A DNA stretch of 64,000 nucleotides from Antarcticibacterium flavum (GCF_006159205.1 NZ_CP040812.1:2356001-2420000); one strand, 5' to 3'. Counted from the stretch's first letter, positions 1 to 7,980 are shown. Notes: generated from the letters alone by a model not told the origin. Numbers and translations are program-made.

Positions 1-160
1 TCCCGTACTTTACATTTGAAGTATCGGTTATAGGAGTACCAATTACCGTAACATTGAGTTTATAGCTGTGGCCGTGAACATTCTTACATTTCCCGTCGTA
101 TCCATAAAGGGCGTGCCCTGTTTCAAAAGAGAATTGTTTGGTGATCCGGATCTTATTCAT
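1..160 (-). CDS. queD: 6-carboxy-tetrahydropterin synthase (QueD), N-terminal part
   Basis: This gene runs off the left edge, so only the first 53 codons are present, starting at an ATG at 160. The visible residues include FSFETGHAL and CKNVHGHSY, which match the zinc-binding and catalytic N-terminal part of the 6-pyruvoyl-tetrahydropterin synthase/QueD fold: His15, the Cys24 region, and the HGH pair of zinc ligands. QueD converts dihydroneopterin triphosphate to 6-carboxy-tetrahydropterin in queuosine (preQ0) synthesis. It is divergent from the oxygenase gene beginning at 261. A role in queuosine synthesis rather than biopterin synthesis is assumed from the bacterial context. Confidence 0.85.
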   Translation of the reverse strand, partial: MNKIRITKQFSFETGHALYGYDGKCKNVHGHSYKLNVTVIGTPITDTSNVKYG

Positions 161-176
161 AACTTTAAATTTACTG

Positions 177-184
177 CAAAGATA
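177..184 (-). promoter_or_regulatory. -7 promoter element for queD
   Basis: On the minus strand this reads TATCTTTG, a perfect match to the Bacteroidetes -7 consensus TAnnTTTG, 17 bases upstream of the queD start codon. I see no clear -33 TTTG at the usual distance. Confidence 0.5.
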
Positions 185-231
185 ATAGATTTTTAACGTC
201 AGCTTTCAGTAGGAACAAAAGCTTGCTTATG

Positions 232-239
232 TATATTTG
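232..239 (+). promoter_or_regulatory. -7 promoter element for the 2OG oxygenase gene
   Basis: TATATTTG matches the Bacteroidetes -7 consensus and lies 21 bases before the ATG at 261. It argues against the upstream in-frame TTG at 237, which falls inside the box. Confidence 0.5.
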
Positions 240-260
240 CCGGCTTTTAAAACCCAAACT

Positions 261-911
261 ATGGATGCAAATGTAGAGTTGTTCGAGCAATTGGAATTTC
301 AGGAGAACCCCCTCTACGAAAAAATAATATCTGGATTGCTGGAAGACCAGTATTGCATCGTGGAAGATTTTTTTGATGCTGAAGAGATCCAGGTCTTAAG
401 AAGATCCCTGCTTCAAAAGTACGAGGAGGATAATTTTAAAAAAGCGGCGATTGGGAACAAACTGAATGAGACCATCGAAAAGGCGGTTCGCGGGGATTTT
501 ATACTTTGGATCAATGAGGCCGATGCAGGGGAAGCTGAAAGAATCTTTTTTAATAAAATAAATTCCCTTGTCTCCTACCTTAATAAAACCTGTTTCCTGG
601 GAATCCTTCAAAAGGAATTTCATTACGCGGTGTATCCCGAAGGCACTTTTTATAAAAGACACCTGGATACCTTCCAGAACGACGACAGGAGAAAACTATC
701 CCTGGTTTGTTACCTCAATGATGAGGACTGGGCACCGGAAAATGGCGGGGAACTGGTAATCTACAAGGAGGAGAATGGAGTGGAGACAGCAAAAAGCATA
801 TATCCATTTCCAGGGCGGGTAGTGATCTTTGAGAGTCAGTTACTGGAGCACGAGGTGAAACCTGTCAAAACCACCCGTCTCAGCATTACCGGCTGGTTGA
901 AGACCCGCTAA
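261..911 (+). CDS. 2OG-Fe(II) oxygenase (SM-20/prolyl 4-hydroxylase-like)
   Basis: This 216-residue cytosolic protein resembles the SM-20/prolyl-4-hydroxylase group of 2-oxoglutarate and iron(II) dependent dioxygenases. The expected iron-binding triad is visible as His134-x-Asp136 (KRHLDTF) and His197 (LEHEV), and Arg206 (TTRLSIT) fits the 2-oxoglutarate-binding arginine. The ATG at 261 is preferred over the in-frame TTG at 237 because the TTG lies within a -7 promoter box. The stop codon abuts the stop of a convergent small gene at 912. The substrate is unknown; relatives hydroxylate proteins, but that is family knowledge only. Confidence 0.85.
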   Translation: MDANVELFEQLEFQENPLYEKIISGLLEDQYCIVEDFFDAEEIQVLRRSLLQKYEEDNFKKAAIGNKLNETIEKAVRGDFILWINEADAGEAERIFFNKINSLVSYLNKTCFLGILQKEFHYAVYPEGTFYKRHLDTFQNDDRRKLSLVCYLNDEDWAPENGGELVIYKEENGVETAKSIYPFPGRVVIFESQLLEHEVKPVKTTRLSITGWLKTR

Positions 912-1043
912 TTATTTTTTGAATTTCTTGTAAATAACAACAGCGATAAGTATTACTGCAATGATGAGCCAAAGACCCATACCGCTTAAATAACTAAAAA
1001 TTGTGTAGGTGTTCTCACTCACCGGGATATCGTCCTGTACCAT
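912..1043 (-). CDS. small single-pass membrane protein, 43 aa
   Basis: This 43-codon gene starts at an ATG that overlaps the stop codon of the upstream small gene (TAATG), a standard sign of translational coupling. The product begins MVQDDIPVSENTY, has one hydrophobic stretch (about residues 20-37, GMGLWLIIAVILIAVVIY) and ends in a basic KKFKK tail, so it is predicted to sit in the inner membrane with the tail in the cytosol. I do not recognise the family. The coupling, clean hydrophobicity and positive-inside tail support a real gene. It ends one base from the convergent oxygenase stop. Confidence 0.6.
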   Translation of the reverse strand: MVQDDIPVSENTYTIFSYLSGMGLWLIIAVILIAVVIYKKFKK

Positions 1044-1216
1044 TACCTGTTGTTCCTTTTAAAATAATACCTGGCGTAGAGAAAGATTCCCAAAACTATT
1101 AGGATACCCAGCAGGTACCAAATATTCCCGCTAATGAACTCCCAAAAGGTATAGCCCCATTCCTGTTCCCTGGTGGCATCTTTATCTTGTGGTAAATGCT
1201 GAATTTGAAAACTCAT
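1043..1216 (-). CDS. small single-pass membrane protein, 57 aa
   Basis: This gene encodes 57 residues: a soluble N-terminal part of about 30 residues with acidic and polar character (LPQDKDATREQEWGYTFWEF), then one membrane segment (about residues 33-47, WYLLGILIVLGIFLY), then a basic tail RYYFKRNNR. It overlaps the next gene by one base. The layout of aromatic N-side, hydrophobic segment and basic C-terminus resembles that of its 43-residue neighbour, so the two may form a heteromeric membrane unit. No family is recognised and no function is proposed. It lies 45 bases downstream of the hydratase-like gene and may be co-transcribed with it. Confidence 0.6.
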   Translation of the reverse strand: MSFQIQHLPQDKDATREQEWGYTFWEFISGNIWYLLGILIVLGIFLYARYYFKRNNR

Positions 1217-1260
1217 AACCTGCTTTTTTTACAAGATACTTATTTTCAAACCAACCGGTT

Positions 1261-2028
1261 CTATTTTTTGAATTTGTTAAGAGCATTCCTTGTAAAGTCT
1301 GATAGTACCAGTTCGCCTGAAATTGCTGCCCGTTCCTGAAGAAGGTTGTCCCAGGAATCTGTTCCTTCCCAAAGAACCTTTTTCATTTCATATAGGGCCT
1401 GCGGGTTATAAGATGCTAGCTTTTCGGTAAAGAGCTCTAATTCGCGGTCAAGCTCCTTAATGGAATCAAAAACCCGGGCATAGAGTCCTTTCTCTTTTGC
1501 CCAATAGGCATTTTTCCAGTCGGTCGCTGCAAGAGTGAGTTCTGCCAGGGCTGCCACACCCATTTTGCGTTTTACGGCGGGGGCAATTACAAAAGGGCCA
1601 ATTCCTATGGAAAGTTCAGATAATTTTATTGCAGCGGCCTCTGTAGCAAGAGCGTAGTCACAGGCTGCGGCGAGTCCTACCCCTCCACCCACGGTCTTCC
1701 CCTGGATACGGCCCACAATGATTTTTTTGCATCTTCTCATTGCATTAATCACCCCTGCAAATCCAGAGAAGAAGACTTTTCCCTGCTGCATATTCTCAAT
1801 TGCCATTAATTCGTCAAAAGATGCACCGGCACAAAAGGCTTTCTCTCCTTCTGACCTTAAAATGATCACACTTACGCTGTCATCACCAGAGAGTTTGTCA
1901 ATCTCTTTTTCCAGTCTTTCCAATAATTCAGAAGGGAAAGAATTGCTGGCTGGGTGCCCAAATTCAACAGTGGCGATCCTGTTTTCAATCTTGGTATATA
2001 AACTTCCGTTTTCGCGGTTGGTACTCAT
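1261..2028 (-). CDS. enoyl-CoA hydratase/isomerase family protein
   Basis: This 255-residue crotonase-fold protein has the two oxyanion-hole regions, AFCAGASFDEL near residue 65 and GGGVGLAAACDYALAT near residue 112. The second catalytic glutamate position is kept (LSELSIGIGP), but the first (GGxxEL in classical hydratases) reads GGGVGL, without the glutamate. Loss of one glutamate is common in isomerases, methylglutaconyl-CoA hydratase-like and hydrolase-type members, so the exact acyl-CoA reaction cannot be assigned. Length is normal for the family. It precedes the two tiny membrane genes on the same strand. Confidence 0.8.
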   Translation of the reverse strand: MSTNRENGSLYTKIENRIATVEFGHPASNSFPSELLERLEKEIDKLSGDDSVSVIILRSEGEKAFCAGASFDELMAIENMQQGKVFFSGFAGVINAMRRCKKIIVGRIQGKTVGGGVGLAAACDYALATEAAAIKLSELSIGIGPFVIAPAVKRKMGVAALAELTLAATDWKNAYWAKEKGLYARVFDSIKELDRELELFTEKLASYNPQALYEMKKVLWEGTDSWDNLLQERAAISGELVLSDFTRNALNKFKK

Positions 2029-2109
2029 AATAGTTGGTTTTGTTCAAAGATAAAGATATTGTGGAGGATTATCAATCTTCTATTTGGGGTATGCTCATAG
2101 AAAAGGTTA

Positions 2110-2497
2110 GCCACGAATGCACGAATGGTTTTTTAATATAGTTGCGGGTTTAACCACGGAGTTATAAAGGAGTGCGGCACGGAGTTCCATGGAGTTTTAT
2201 ATCTCTTCAAAATGACGTTATTCTGAGAAGCTGATTTAAAATTTATTACGTGTCAATTGCCACGAATGCACGAATGGTTTTTTAATATAGTTGCGGGTTT
2301 AACCACGGAGTTAATTGGAGTACGAGAAAGGGATACACGGTATTTAATATCTCAAATAATGGCAGATTCTAATGATCCGGCGGGTTATAAAAGCCACGAA
2401 TGCACGAATGACTTTATAATTGTGGCGGTTTTAACCACGGAGTTAAAGGGAGTACGACACAGAGTTTTATACCTCTTCAATTTGACGTCATCCTGAG
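2110..2497 (+). repeat. three imperfect copies of a dispersed ~100-base repeat
   Basis: Each copy opens with GCCACGAATGCACGAATG (2110, 2259 and 2393), is followed 15-20 bases later by TTTAACCACGGAGTT, and then by a variable part. In copies 1 and 3 this ends in a TTTTATA(t/c)CTCTTCAA word and an AATGACGT/TTGACGTCATCCTGA-like word. An inverted 16-base match to the opening word lies at 3031-3046. Spacing is irregular (about 149 and 134 bases) and units differ in sequence, so this is not a CRISPR array. The words resemble dispersed repeats I associate with Bacteroidetes intergenic DNA; that part is recall, not shown here. Confidence 0.7.
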
Positions 2498-2586
2498 ACC
2501 TTGATAATTTTTTTTTTATTAGCGTTAGTTGTTGACGTTTTAGAATCATCAATGCGAGTCAATATTTTTGTTTGAAGGTTTTTTCC

Positions 2587-2745
2587 GGCCTACGAAAACT
2601 TCTCGTAAAATTTGAAATGAGAGGGGCGTTAAGAATTTTAGGCTGTTTGAGCGAAACGGAATAACCTCGCTAGAATGGATTTGCCCGCGAGTTCCTAAAA
2701 TTTAGCCACCGAATGAAAAATTTAGAGAAGCTTTCGTAAGCCTAG
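2587..2745 (-). repeat. nested inverted-repeat element, possible structured RNA
   Basis: An outer inverted repeat pairs 2587-2604 with 2728-2745 (18 positions, two mismatches), and an inner perfect one pairs 2634-2642 with 2694-2702. Read as minus-strand RNA, both outer mismatches become G-U pairs, so the long stem is intact in that orientation. That is the direction of read-through from the MATE gene. It could be a MITE-like element, a REP-type element or a structured 3' UTR. Confidence 0.5.
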
Positions 2746-2751
2746 ACTTTT

Positions 2752-2810
2752 TTGGTTCTTTTTCTTGCAACCGACGACCAGAGGGAGAGGATTGCAGGAA
2801 AAAAGAACAA
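2752..2810. repeat. long hairpin with A/T-rich stem
   Basis: TTGGTTCTTTTTCTTGCAA at 2752-2770 pairs with the complement at 2792-2810 across a 21-base loop, with two single-base bulges. It directly follows the nested inverted repeat at 2587-2745 and is probably part of the same element. Its T- and A-rich arms could also act as a terminator. Confidence 0.5.
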
Positions 2811-3074
2811 GCGGTCCTATGAAATGCCTATAAACTCGCCTGGATAATGTAAGAAAAATAGAATACGTCAATGGTAACTTGTTTCAGGATCTAACGTGCT
2901 GGTAAGGTGCAATCTTCGAAGAACTGCGGGCATCTCAAATAAGTGGCAGAACAATAAAGAACCCAGTGAATTAAAGAAGAGAATCATTTATGGTCAAGTT
3001 GTTTTTAAGGAACTGAAGAACTAAAAAATATTCGTGCATTCGTGGCTAAAAAAACCATCACCCTCCATAGAAAA

Positions 3075-4403
3075 TCAAACCTCCTTCTTCAAATATTTCC
3101 TTCGGAATTGTATCACCAGCGCACTACTCCTTATAAGCATCCAAACAAAAAATGCGAGCCAGATGGCGTGAAGTTTCATGCCGAAATAATCTGCAATTAA
3201 AAGAGTTGGAACAAATCCAAGAAATGTAGCACCAACCAAAAGATTCCGCAGGTATTTAGCTTCTCCCAGACCCTTAAAGATCCCGTCAAACATAAAAGCG
3301 ATGGCATTGACAGGCTGCATTAAAAGCACAAGCCAGAAAACGGATGAGAACAGAATTAGCACACTTCCTTCTTTATTAAAGATAAGGCCGATCTCATTAT
3401 AGAAAAGCGCACAAATTCCCATAAGAATGAGAGCTATAAGCACGGCATATTTGCTTATTTTTTTGCTTAACTCCCAAAGGTTCATATAATCCCTTGCTCC
3501 AAGCAGCCTGCCGCCAATAGCATTCCCGGCATTGGCATAACCATCAATAAAAAAAGAAAAGAACAGCCAGATGTTCATAAGGATACTTTGGGCAGCTATG
3601 TAATTCCTTCCGTAATCTGTGGCATAAGCATTAGCCAGGTAGATGGCAAAATTAAGAGCGGCTGTACGAACAAATAAATTGGCGGCCATAAGCAACAGTC
3701 CCCGTAACTGCGGATTTACATTCCAACTTAATTTCAGGTGAAATGGTGTCTTTTTGAAAAAAAACCATAAAGCCATCAAAAGCATGACCAGTTGGGCTGC
3801 AAGGCTGGCATAAGCGGCTCCTTTGAGGTGCATAGCAGGAATATAACCTTCTATCCCGTAAACCAGTAGAAAATCAAGACCCACATTAACCAAAGCACCT
3901 GTTAAGCTGCATTTCATAGCCCACAGGGTGTTCTGCAGTCCGCGAAAAAGCCCGAATATGGCAAAGGTCACCAGGGTAAGGGGGTATCCTAACGCTCTAA
4001 TCCGGTAGTAATCCCTGGAATAGTCCAGGATAAGACCTTCTGCATTGTAGGCGCGGAAGATGGCTTCAGCAAAAAAAGCAGTGGTGGCATATATGACCAG
4101 ACTAAAAGCCAGGTTGAAATAAATGGCCTGAGGAATAAGGGTTTTAACCGCGTGAAGCCTGCTTGCTCCTAAATGTTGGGAAACAATGGCTGATATGGCA
4201 GTTTTTGTTTGTGCCACGATCCAGATGATAGCAGAGAGGAAAGAGCCCACGATCCCTGCCGCAGCGAGGGCCTCAATGGGATTTTCCTGTACATTCCCAA
4301 TAATCGCAATATCTGTAAGGGAAATGAGAGGTTCTGCTATCCCTGCTATAATTGCGGGAATTGCGATCCTGTTTATATTCCTGAAACTTACTGCTGTACT
4401 CAA
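3075..4403 (-). CDS. MATE family (DinF-like) multidrug/organic cation exporter
   Basis: This 442-residue integral membrane protein has about twelve hydrophobic segments in two pseudo-repeats. Its start (INRIAIPAIIAGIAEPLISL) has the typical first-helix pattern of MATE/DinF exporters, with a helix-breaking proline and the PLISLTDIAIIG motif. MATE proteins expel drugs, dyes or metabolites across the inner membrane in exchange for Na+ or H+. Length is normal. It is monocistronic, with repeat-rich DNA downstream. The substrate cannot be read from sequence. A second, distinct MATE gene lies at 60851. Confidence 0.88.
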   Translation of the reverse strand: MSTAVSFRNINRIAIPAIIAGIAEPLISLTDIAIIGNVQENPIEALAAAGIVGSFLSAIIWIVAQTKTAISAIVSQHLGASRLHAVKTLIPQAIYFNLAFSLVIYATTAFFAEAIFRAYNAEGLILDYSRDYYRIRALGYPLTLVTFAIFGLFRGLQNTLWAMKCSLTGALVNVGLDFLLVYGIEGYIPAMHLKGAAYASLAAQLVMLLMALWFFFKKTPFHLKLSWNVNPQLRGLLLMAANLFVRTAALNFAIYLANAYATDYGRNYIAAQSILMNIWLFFSFFIDGYANAGNAIGGRLLGARDYMNLWELSKKISKYAVLIALILMGICALFYNEIGLIFNKEGSVLILFSSVFWLVLLMQPVNAIAFMFDGIFKGLGEAKYLRNLLVGATFLGFVPTLLIADYFGMKLHAIWLAFFVWMLIRSSALVIQFRRKYLKKEV

Positions 4404-4494
4404 GGCTAATTATTAAAAAAAAGCAAAGTTAGTATTTCAATAGTAGTGAGTCTTAAAAAATAGGGGAAATCCCTTATAAGCTCGTTTTAAGTCT

Positions 4495-4502
4495 TATTTT
4501 TG
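4495..4502 (+). promoter_or_regulatory. -7 promoter element for the M14 pair
   Basis: TATTTTTG matches TAnnTTTG, 31 bases before the ATG at 4534. No clear -33 TTTG is seen. Confidence 0.45.
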
Positions 4503-4533
4503 GAAAATTACATACTACCAAAGTAAATAGTTT

Positions 4534-6153
4534 ATGAAAAATAAGTTTTTATGCCTGTTGGCAGCCATTTCCCTGGGAGCATTTCCTGCTGCTGCACAGG
4601 AAGATTATCCTACAAACCGCGAGGTTACACAGCGGCTTCAACAAATAGCTTCTTCTAAAGATGCGCAATTGATCTCCCTTACAAAAACCGAAGGAGGGCA
4701 GGATATTTGGGCTCTGCAACTTGGGAGGGGAGACCTGGAAAATAAACCTGCGATCGCCATCACCGGGGGAGTAGAGGGATATCACGTACTAAGCGTGGAA
4801 CTGGCGCTGCAGGTGGCTCAGAGATTGCTGCGGGAGCATTCAGAATTACTGGATACCAATACATTTTATGTGTTTCCAAATATGTCACCCGATGCTTATT
4901 CACAGTACCACAGCAATTTTAAATATGAACGTCGTGGGAATGCAGCAGTTGTAGATAATGACAGGGATGGAGAAAAACGTGAAGATGGCTATGAAGACCT
5001 TAATAAGGATGGGTATATAACAGATATGCGCATTGAAAGCGCCACGGGAAATTATGTGGCTCATAAGGATTATCCGCAATTATTAGTAAAAGCTGAAGGC
5101 AATAGAAACGGAGAAAAAAGATTCCTTAAATATTCTGAAGGGATTGATAATGACAAGGACGGGGATTTTAATGAGGATCCTGCAGAAGGAATAGCTTTTA
5201 ATAAAAGCCTTACCTATCAATTCCCGGCTTTTGAAGCTTACGCCGGGGAATTTCCGGTTTCTCAAAAGGAGAGCAGGGCTCTTCTTGATTATTTATTTGA
5301 ACGATGGAATATCTTCGCTTTTGTGACTTTTGCACCCGAGAATAACCTGTCCTCACCTCTTAAATACAATAAAAGCGGGGCAGAAAAACGTGTGGTATCA
5401 TCAATGTTGGAAAAAGATGTGGAGCTCAATAGAATGGTTTCTGAAATATACAATGAAACCATTTCCCAAAAAGCTTATAACCAGGACAACCAGGGAAGAG
5501 GAGGGGATTTCTTCCAGTGGGCATATTTCCATTTTGGCAGGCTAAGTTTTAGTACCCCGGGCTGGTGGGTTCCCGAAGTAAAGGCAAAAGAAGATTCAAC
5601 ACAAATCAAAAATGGGAAGCTAACTCCTGAAACTAATTTTCTCAACTGGGCAGAGCATGAAGGAATAAATGATGTATTTATCCCCTGGACAACTGTGAGC
5701 CATCCGGATTTCCCAAATCAAAACGTTGAGGTGGGAGGAATTAAGCCCTTTCTTATGACAAATCCTCCCTACAGCATGGTAGACAGCATAGCTATAAATC
5801 ATACAAACTTCGTGGTAAAACTGGCAGAAATGAAGCCTGCTATAGAGTTTCATAATGTAAAGACAGAAAAATTAAGTGGTGGTCTCACCCGTATTACACT
5901 TGATGTCTTAAATAATTCTCCTTTGCCAACTCATTCAGAAATTGGAGAGCGTTCCAGATGGTTACAAAAGTTGCAAATCACCGTTAACAAGGATAAGAAA
6001 GATATCCTGGCAGGAAATACCATCAAGCTTTCAGAAAAACTTGGTGCCTATGAGAAGGAAACGGTTTCCTGGATCGTACGCGGCTCAGGTACGTTGGAGG
6101 TCAGGGCAGGAGCACCACATACAGGTTATGCTACAATGAATGTAAAACTTTAA
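4534..6153 (+). CDS. secreted M14 carboxypeptidase-like protein, probable pseudoenzyme
   Basis: This 539-residue protein has a cleavable signal peptide (about residues 1-21, ending AAAQ) and an M14-type fold inferred from alignment with its neighbour. The zinc and catalytic residues are altered. The HxxE zinc motif is replaced by E81-G-Y-H84 (the same positions with residues exchanged), the third zinc ligand position is Ala267 (TFAPEN), and the catalytic glutamate region reads SFSTPGWW instead of TNEL. Two acidic DxDxDG insertions (DNDRDGEKREDG, DNDKDGDFNED) look calcium-binding. It is 10 bases from an intact paralogue downstream, so the pair may act together, with this one as a binding or regulatory partner. 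Confidence 0.8.
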   Translation: MKNKFLCLLAAISLGAFPAAAQEDYPTNREVTQRLQQIASSKDAQLISLTKTEGGQDIWALQLGRGDLENKPAIAITGGVEGYHVLSVELALQVAQRLLREHSELLDTNTFYVFPNMSPDAYSQYHSNFKYERRGNAAVVDNDRDGEKREDGYEDLNKDGYITDMRIESATGNYVAHKDYPQLLVKAEGNRNGEKRFLKYSEGIDNDKDGDFNEDPAEGIAFNKSLTYQFPAFEAYAGEFPVSQKESRALLDYLFERWNIFAFVTFAPENNLSSPLKYNKSGAEKRVVSSMLEKDVELNRMVSEIYNETISQKAYNQDNQGRGGDFFQWAYFHFGRLSFSTPGWWVPEVKAKEDSTQIKNGKLTPETNFLNWAEHEGINDVFIPWTTVSHPDFPNQNVEVGGIKPFLMTNPPYSMVDSIAINHTNFVVKLAEMKPAIEFHNVKTEKLSGGLTRITLDVLNNSPLPTHSEIGERSRWLQKLQITVNKDKKDILAGNTIKLSEKLGAYEKETVSWIVRGSGTLEVRAGAPHTGYATMNVKL

Positions 6154-6163
6154 TTTTTAGAAG

Positions 6164-7903
6164 ATGAATTTAAAGAATATAAGAACTACAGCAATTCTGG
6201 GAATTTTAAGTTTCTTGATGAACGTTAGCGTGATGCAGGGCCAGGAAAAATTCTTCCGCGCAATTGGGACTCCACATAAACCCGAAGTGCAGGTTAGCTG
6301 GAACAGGTATTATACCTACGAAGGCATAGTAGATATCATGCAAAAGATCGCAAAGGCCCATCCCGATCTTGCCAGGATGGAAAGCATTGGAAAATCCTAT
6401 GAAGGAAAGGATATTTTTCTTTTAACCATTTCAGATTATAAAACCGGTGATCCCGATAAAAAACCGGCAATGTATATTGACGGGAATATACATTCCAATG
6501 AGATACAGGGGGCAGAATTTTCCCTTTACACAGCCTGGTATTTAACAGAGATGTTTGAAGAACTGGATTTTATTAAGGAACTGCTGGCAGATAAAACTTT
6601 TTACATAAATCCTACGATTAACCCCGATGCCCGCAATAATTTCATGAACGAGCCGAATACTCCGCATTCACCACGTTCGGGAATGCTGGTGCTGGATAAC
6701 GACGGGGATGGGAAAGCAGGAGAAGACGGTTTTGATGATCTTAATGGAGATAATCACATTACCATGATGGTGAGGAAGTCTCCTACCGGGAGGTATATCA
6801 AAGACCCTATGGACCCAAGAAAGCTTATAAGAGTGGCCGCCGAGGAAAAAGGAGAATATGAAATGCTGGGCTATGAAGGAAAGGACACAGATGGAGATGG
6901 CGAGGTAAATGAGGATGGGATAGGATATTACGACCCTAACCGCGACTGGGGCTGGAAATGGCAGCCGGATTATATTCAACGTGGAGCCTATAAATATCCC
7001 TTCAGTCTTCCTGAGAATAGGGCGGTAATGGAATTCGTAATGAAGCACCCCAATATTGCAGGTGCACAAAGTTATCACAACTACGGCGGGATGATCCTGC
7101 GCGGCCCCGGAGCAGAGGAGGATAAGGATACCTATAATGCAGAGGATGTGAAGATCTACGATGCTATTGGAAAAAAAGGTGAGGAACTTATTCCCGGCTA
7201 CAGGTACCTGGTGGTTTATAAGGACCTCTACTCGGTTTTTGGAGGGGAACTGGATTGGTTTTACGGAGGAAGAGGTATTTATACATATACTAATGAGCTT
7301 ATGGTGTCCTATCTTTATTTCAACAAGAACGCGGGCCGCGGCAACCAGGATGAGGAAATGGATGTGGATAAGTTCCTAACCTTTGGAGATGCGTTTGCGC
7401 CCTGGGAGGAATATGACCATCCACAATACGGAAAGATTGAAATTGGCGGATTTAAAAAGAACTTCGGTAGGGCTCACCCGGGATTCCTGCTGGAGCAGGA
7501 TGCCCACAGGAATATGGCTTTCACCATCTATCATGCTTTTCACACTCCCAAATTGAGTATTACAGATGTGAAGGAGGAAAACATTGGAGGGGGATTAAAG
7601 CAAATTACCGCTACCATTTACAATGAGAGACTTATGCCAACTCACTCCAGCCAGGATTTGAAATACAAAATAGAGAGACCGGATTTTGTTACGATTTCCG
7701 GAGCCAGGGTCGTAACAGGGATGGTAGTGAATGACGAGGATTTTAATAAGGTAGAAGAACAAAAACACAATCCTGAAACGATCAAAGTAGCAAACATCCC
7801 GGGAATGCAAGCAGTAAAGGTGCGTTGGATAGTTTCCGGAAACGGAAAATACAGGATCAATGTAGATTCTGCCAAAGGAGGAACGGCTGAGTGGAGAGGA
7901 TGA
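6164..7903 (+). CDS. secreted M14 family zinc carboxypeptidase
   Basis: This 579-residue exported protein has a signal peptide (about residues 1-27) and a complete M14 active site: zinc ligands His110 and Glu113 (GNIHSNE) and His305 (QSYHNYGG), the Asn259-Arg260 substrate-binding pair (DPNRDWGW), and the catalytic Glu378 (YTNEL). M14 enzymes remove C-terminal amino acids from peptides. Acidic DNDGDG and DTDGDG inserts align with those of the upstream paralogue and suggest calcium binding. A C-terminal region of about 110 residues looks beta-rich. It probably acts in the periplasm or outside the cell and is co-transcribed with the upstream pseudoenzyme. Confidence 0.85.
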   Translation: MNLKNIRTTAILGILSFLMNVSVMQGQEKFFRAIGTPHKPEVQVSWNRYYTYEGIVDIMQKIAKAHPDLARMESIGKSYEGKDIFLLTISDYKTGDPDKKPAMYIDGNIHSNEIQGAEFSLYTAWYLTEMFEELDFIKELLADKTFYINPTINPDARNNFMNEPNTPHSPRSGMLVLDNDGDGKAGEDGFDDLNGDNHITMMVRKSPTGRYIKDPMDPRKLIRVAAEEKGEYEMLGYEGKDTDGDGEVNEDGIGYYDPNRDWGWKWQPDYIQRGAYKYPFSLPENRAVMEFVMKHPNIAGAQSYHNYGGMILRGPGAEEDKDTYNAEDVKIYDAIGKKGEELIPGYRYLVVYKDLYSVFGGELDWFYGGRGIYTYTNELMVSYLYFNKNAGRGNQDEEMDVDKFLTFGDAFAPWEEYDHPQYGKIEIGGFKKNFGRAHPGFLLEQDAHRNMAFTIYHAFHTPKLSITDVKEENIGGGLKQITATIYNERLMPTHSSQDLKYKIERPDFVTISGARVVTGMVVNDEDFNKVEEQKHNPETIKVANIPGMQAVKVRWIVSGNGKYRINVDSAKGGTAEWRG

Positions 7904-7910
7904 TTGGGTT

Positions 7911-7980
7911 AGAACCAGGAGCCAGGAAACAAGAATCAAGAAGCAAGAACCAAGAGACAAGAGACAAGAGACAAGACTGG
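7911..7980 (+). repeat. heptanucleotide tandem array, ten units
   Basis: Seventy bases divide exactly into ten 7-base units of consensus AGAANCA: AGAACCA, GGAGCCA, GGAAACA, AGAATCA, AGAAGCA, AGAACCA, three AGAGACA, and AGACTGG. The array starts seven bases after the M14 stop codon. A second array of the same consensus, on the other strand, lies at 19596-19695. Confidence 0.85.

Larger units (their letters stand above)
2029..3074. other. 1-kb non-coding, repeat-rich intergenic region
   Basis: I see no convincing gene here. The left half (2110-2497) carries three degenerate copies of a roughly 100-base repeat. The right half (2587-2810) carries two nested inverted repeats followed by a separate hairpin. 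A single inverted copy of the first repeat's leading word closes the region at 3031-3046. A possible open frame at 2257-2496 is made of repeat sequence and is not a gene. Confidence 0.7.

Noticed and set aside
237..260. TTG start for the 2OG oxygenase
   Set aside because: The codon lies inside the -7 promoter box; the ATG at 261 is followed by the conserved protein.
2257..2496. 79-codon open frame in the repeat region
   Set aside because: It is composed of the dispersed repeat units and has no family resemblance.
2110..2497. possible CRISPR array
   Set aside because: Units are about 100 bases, irregularly spaced and diverged, with no uniform spacers and no cas genes.
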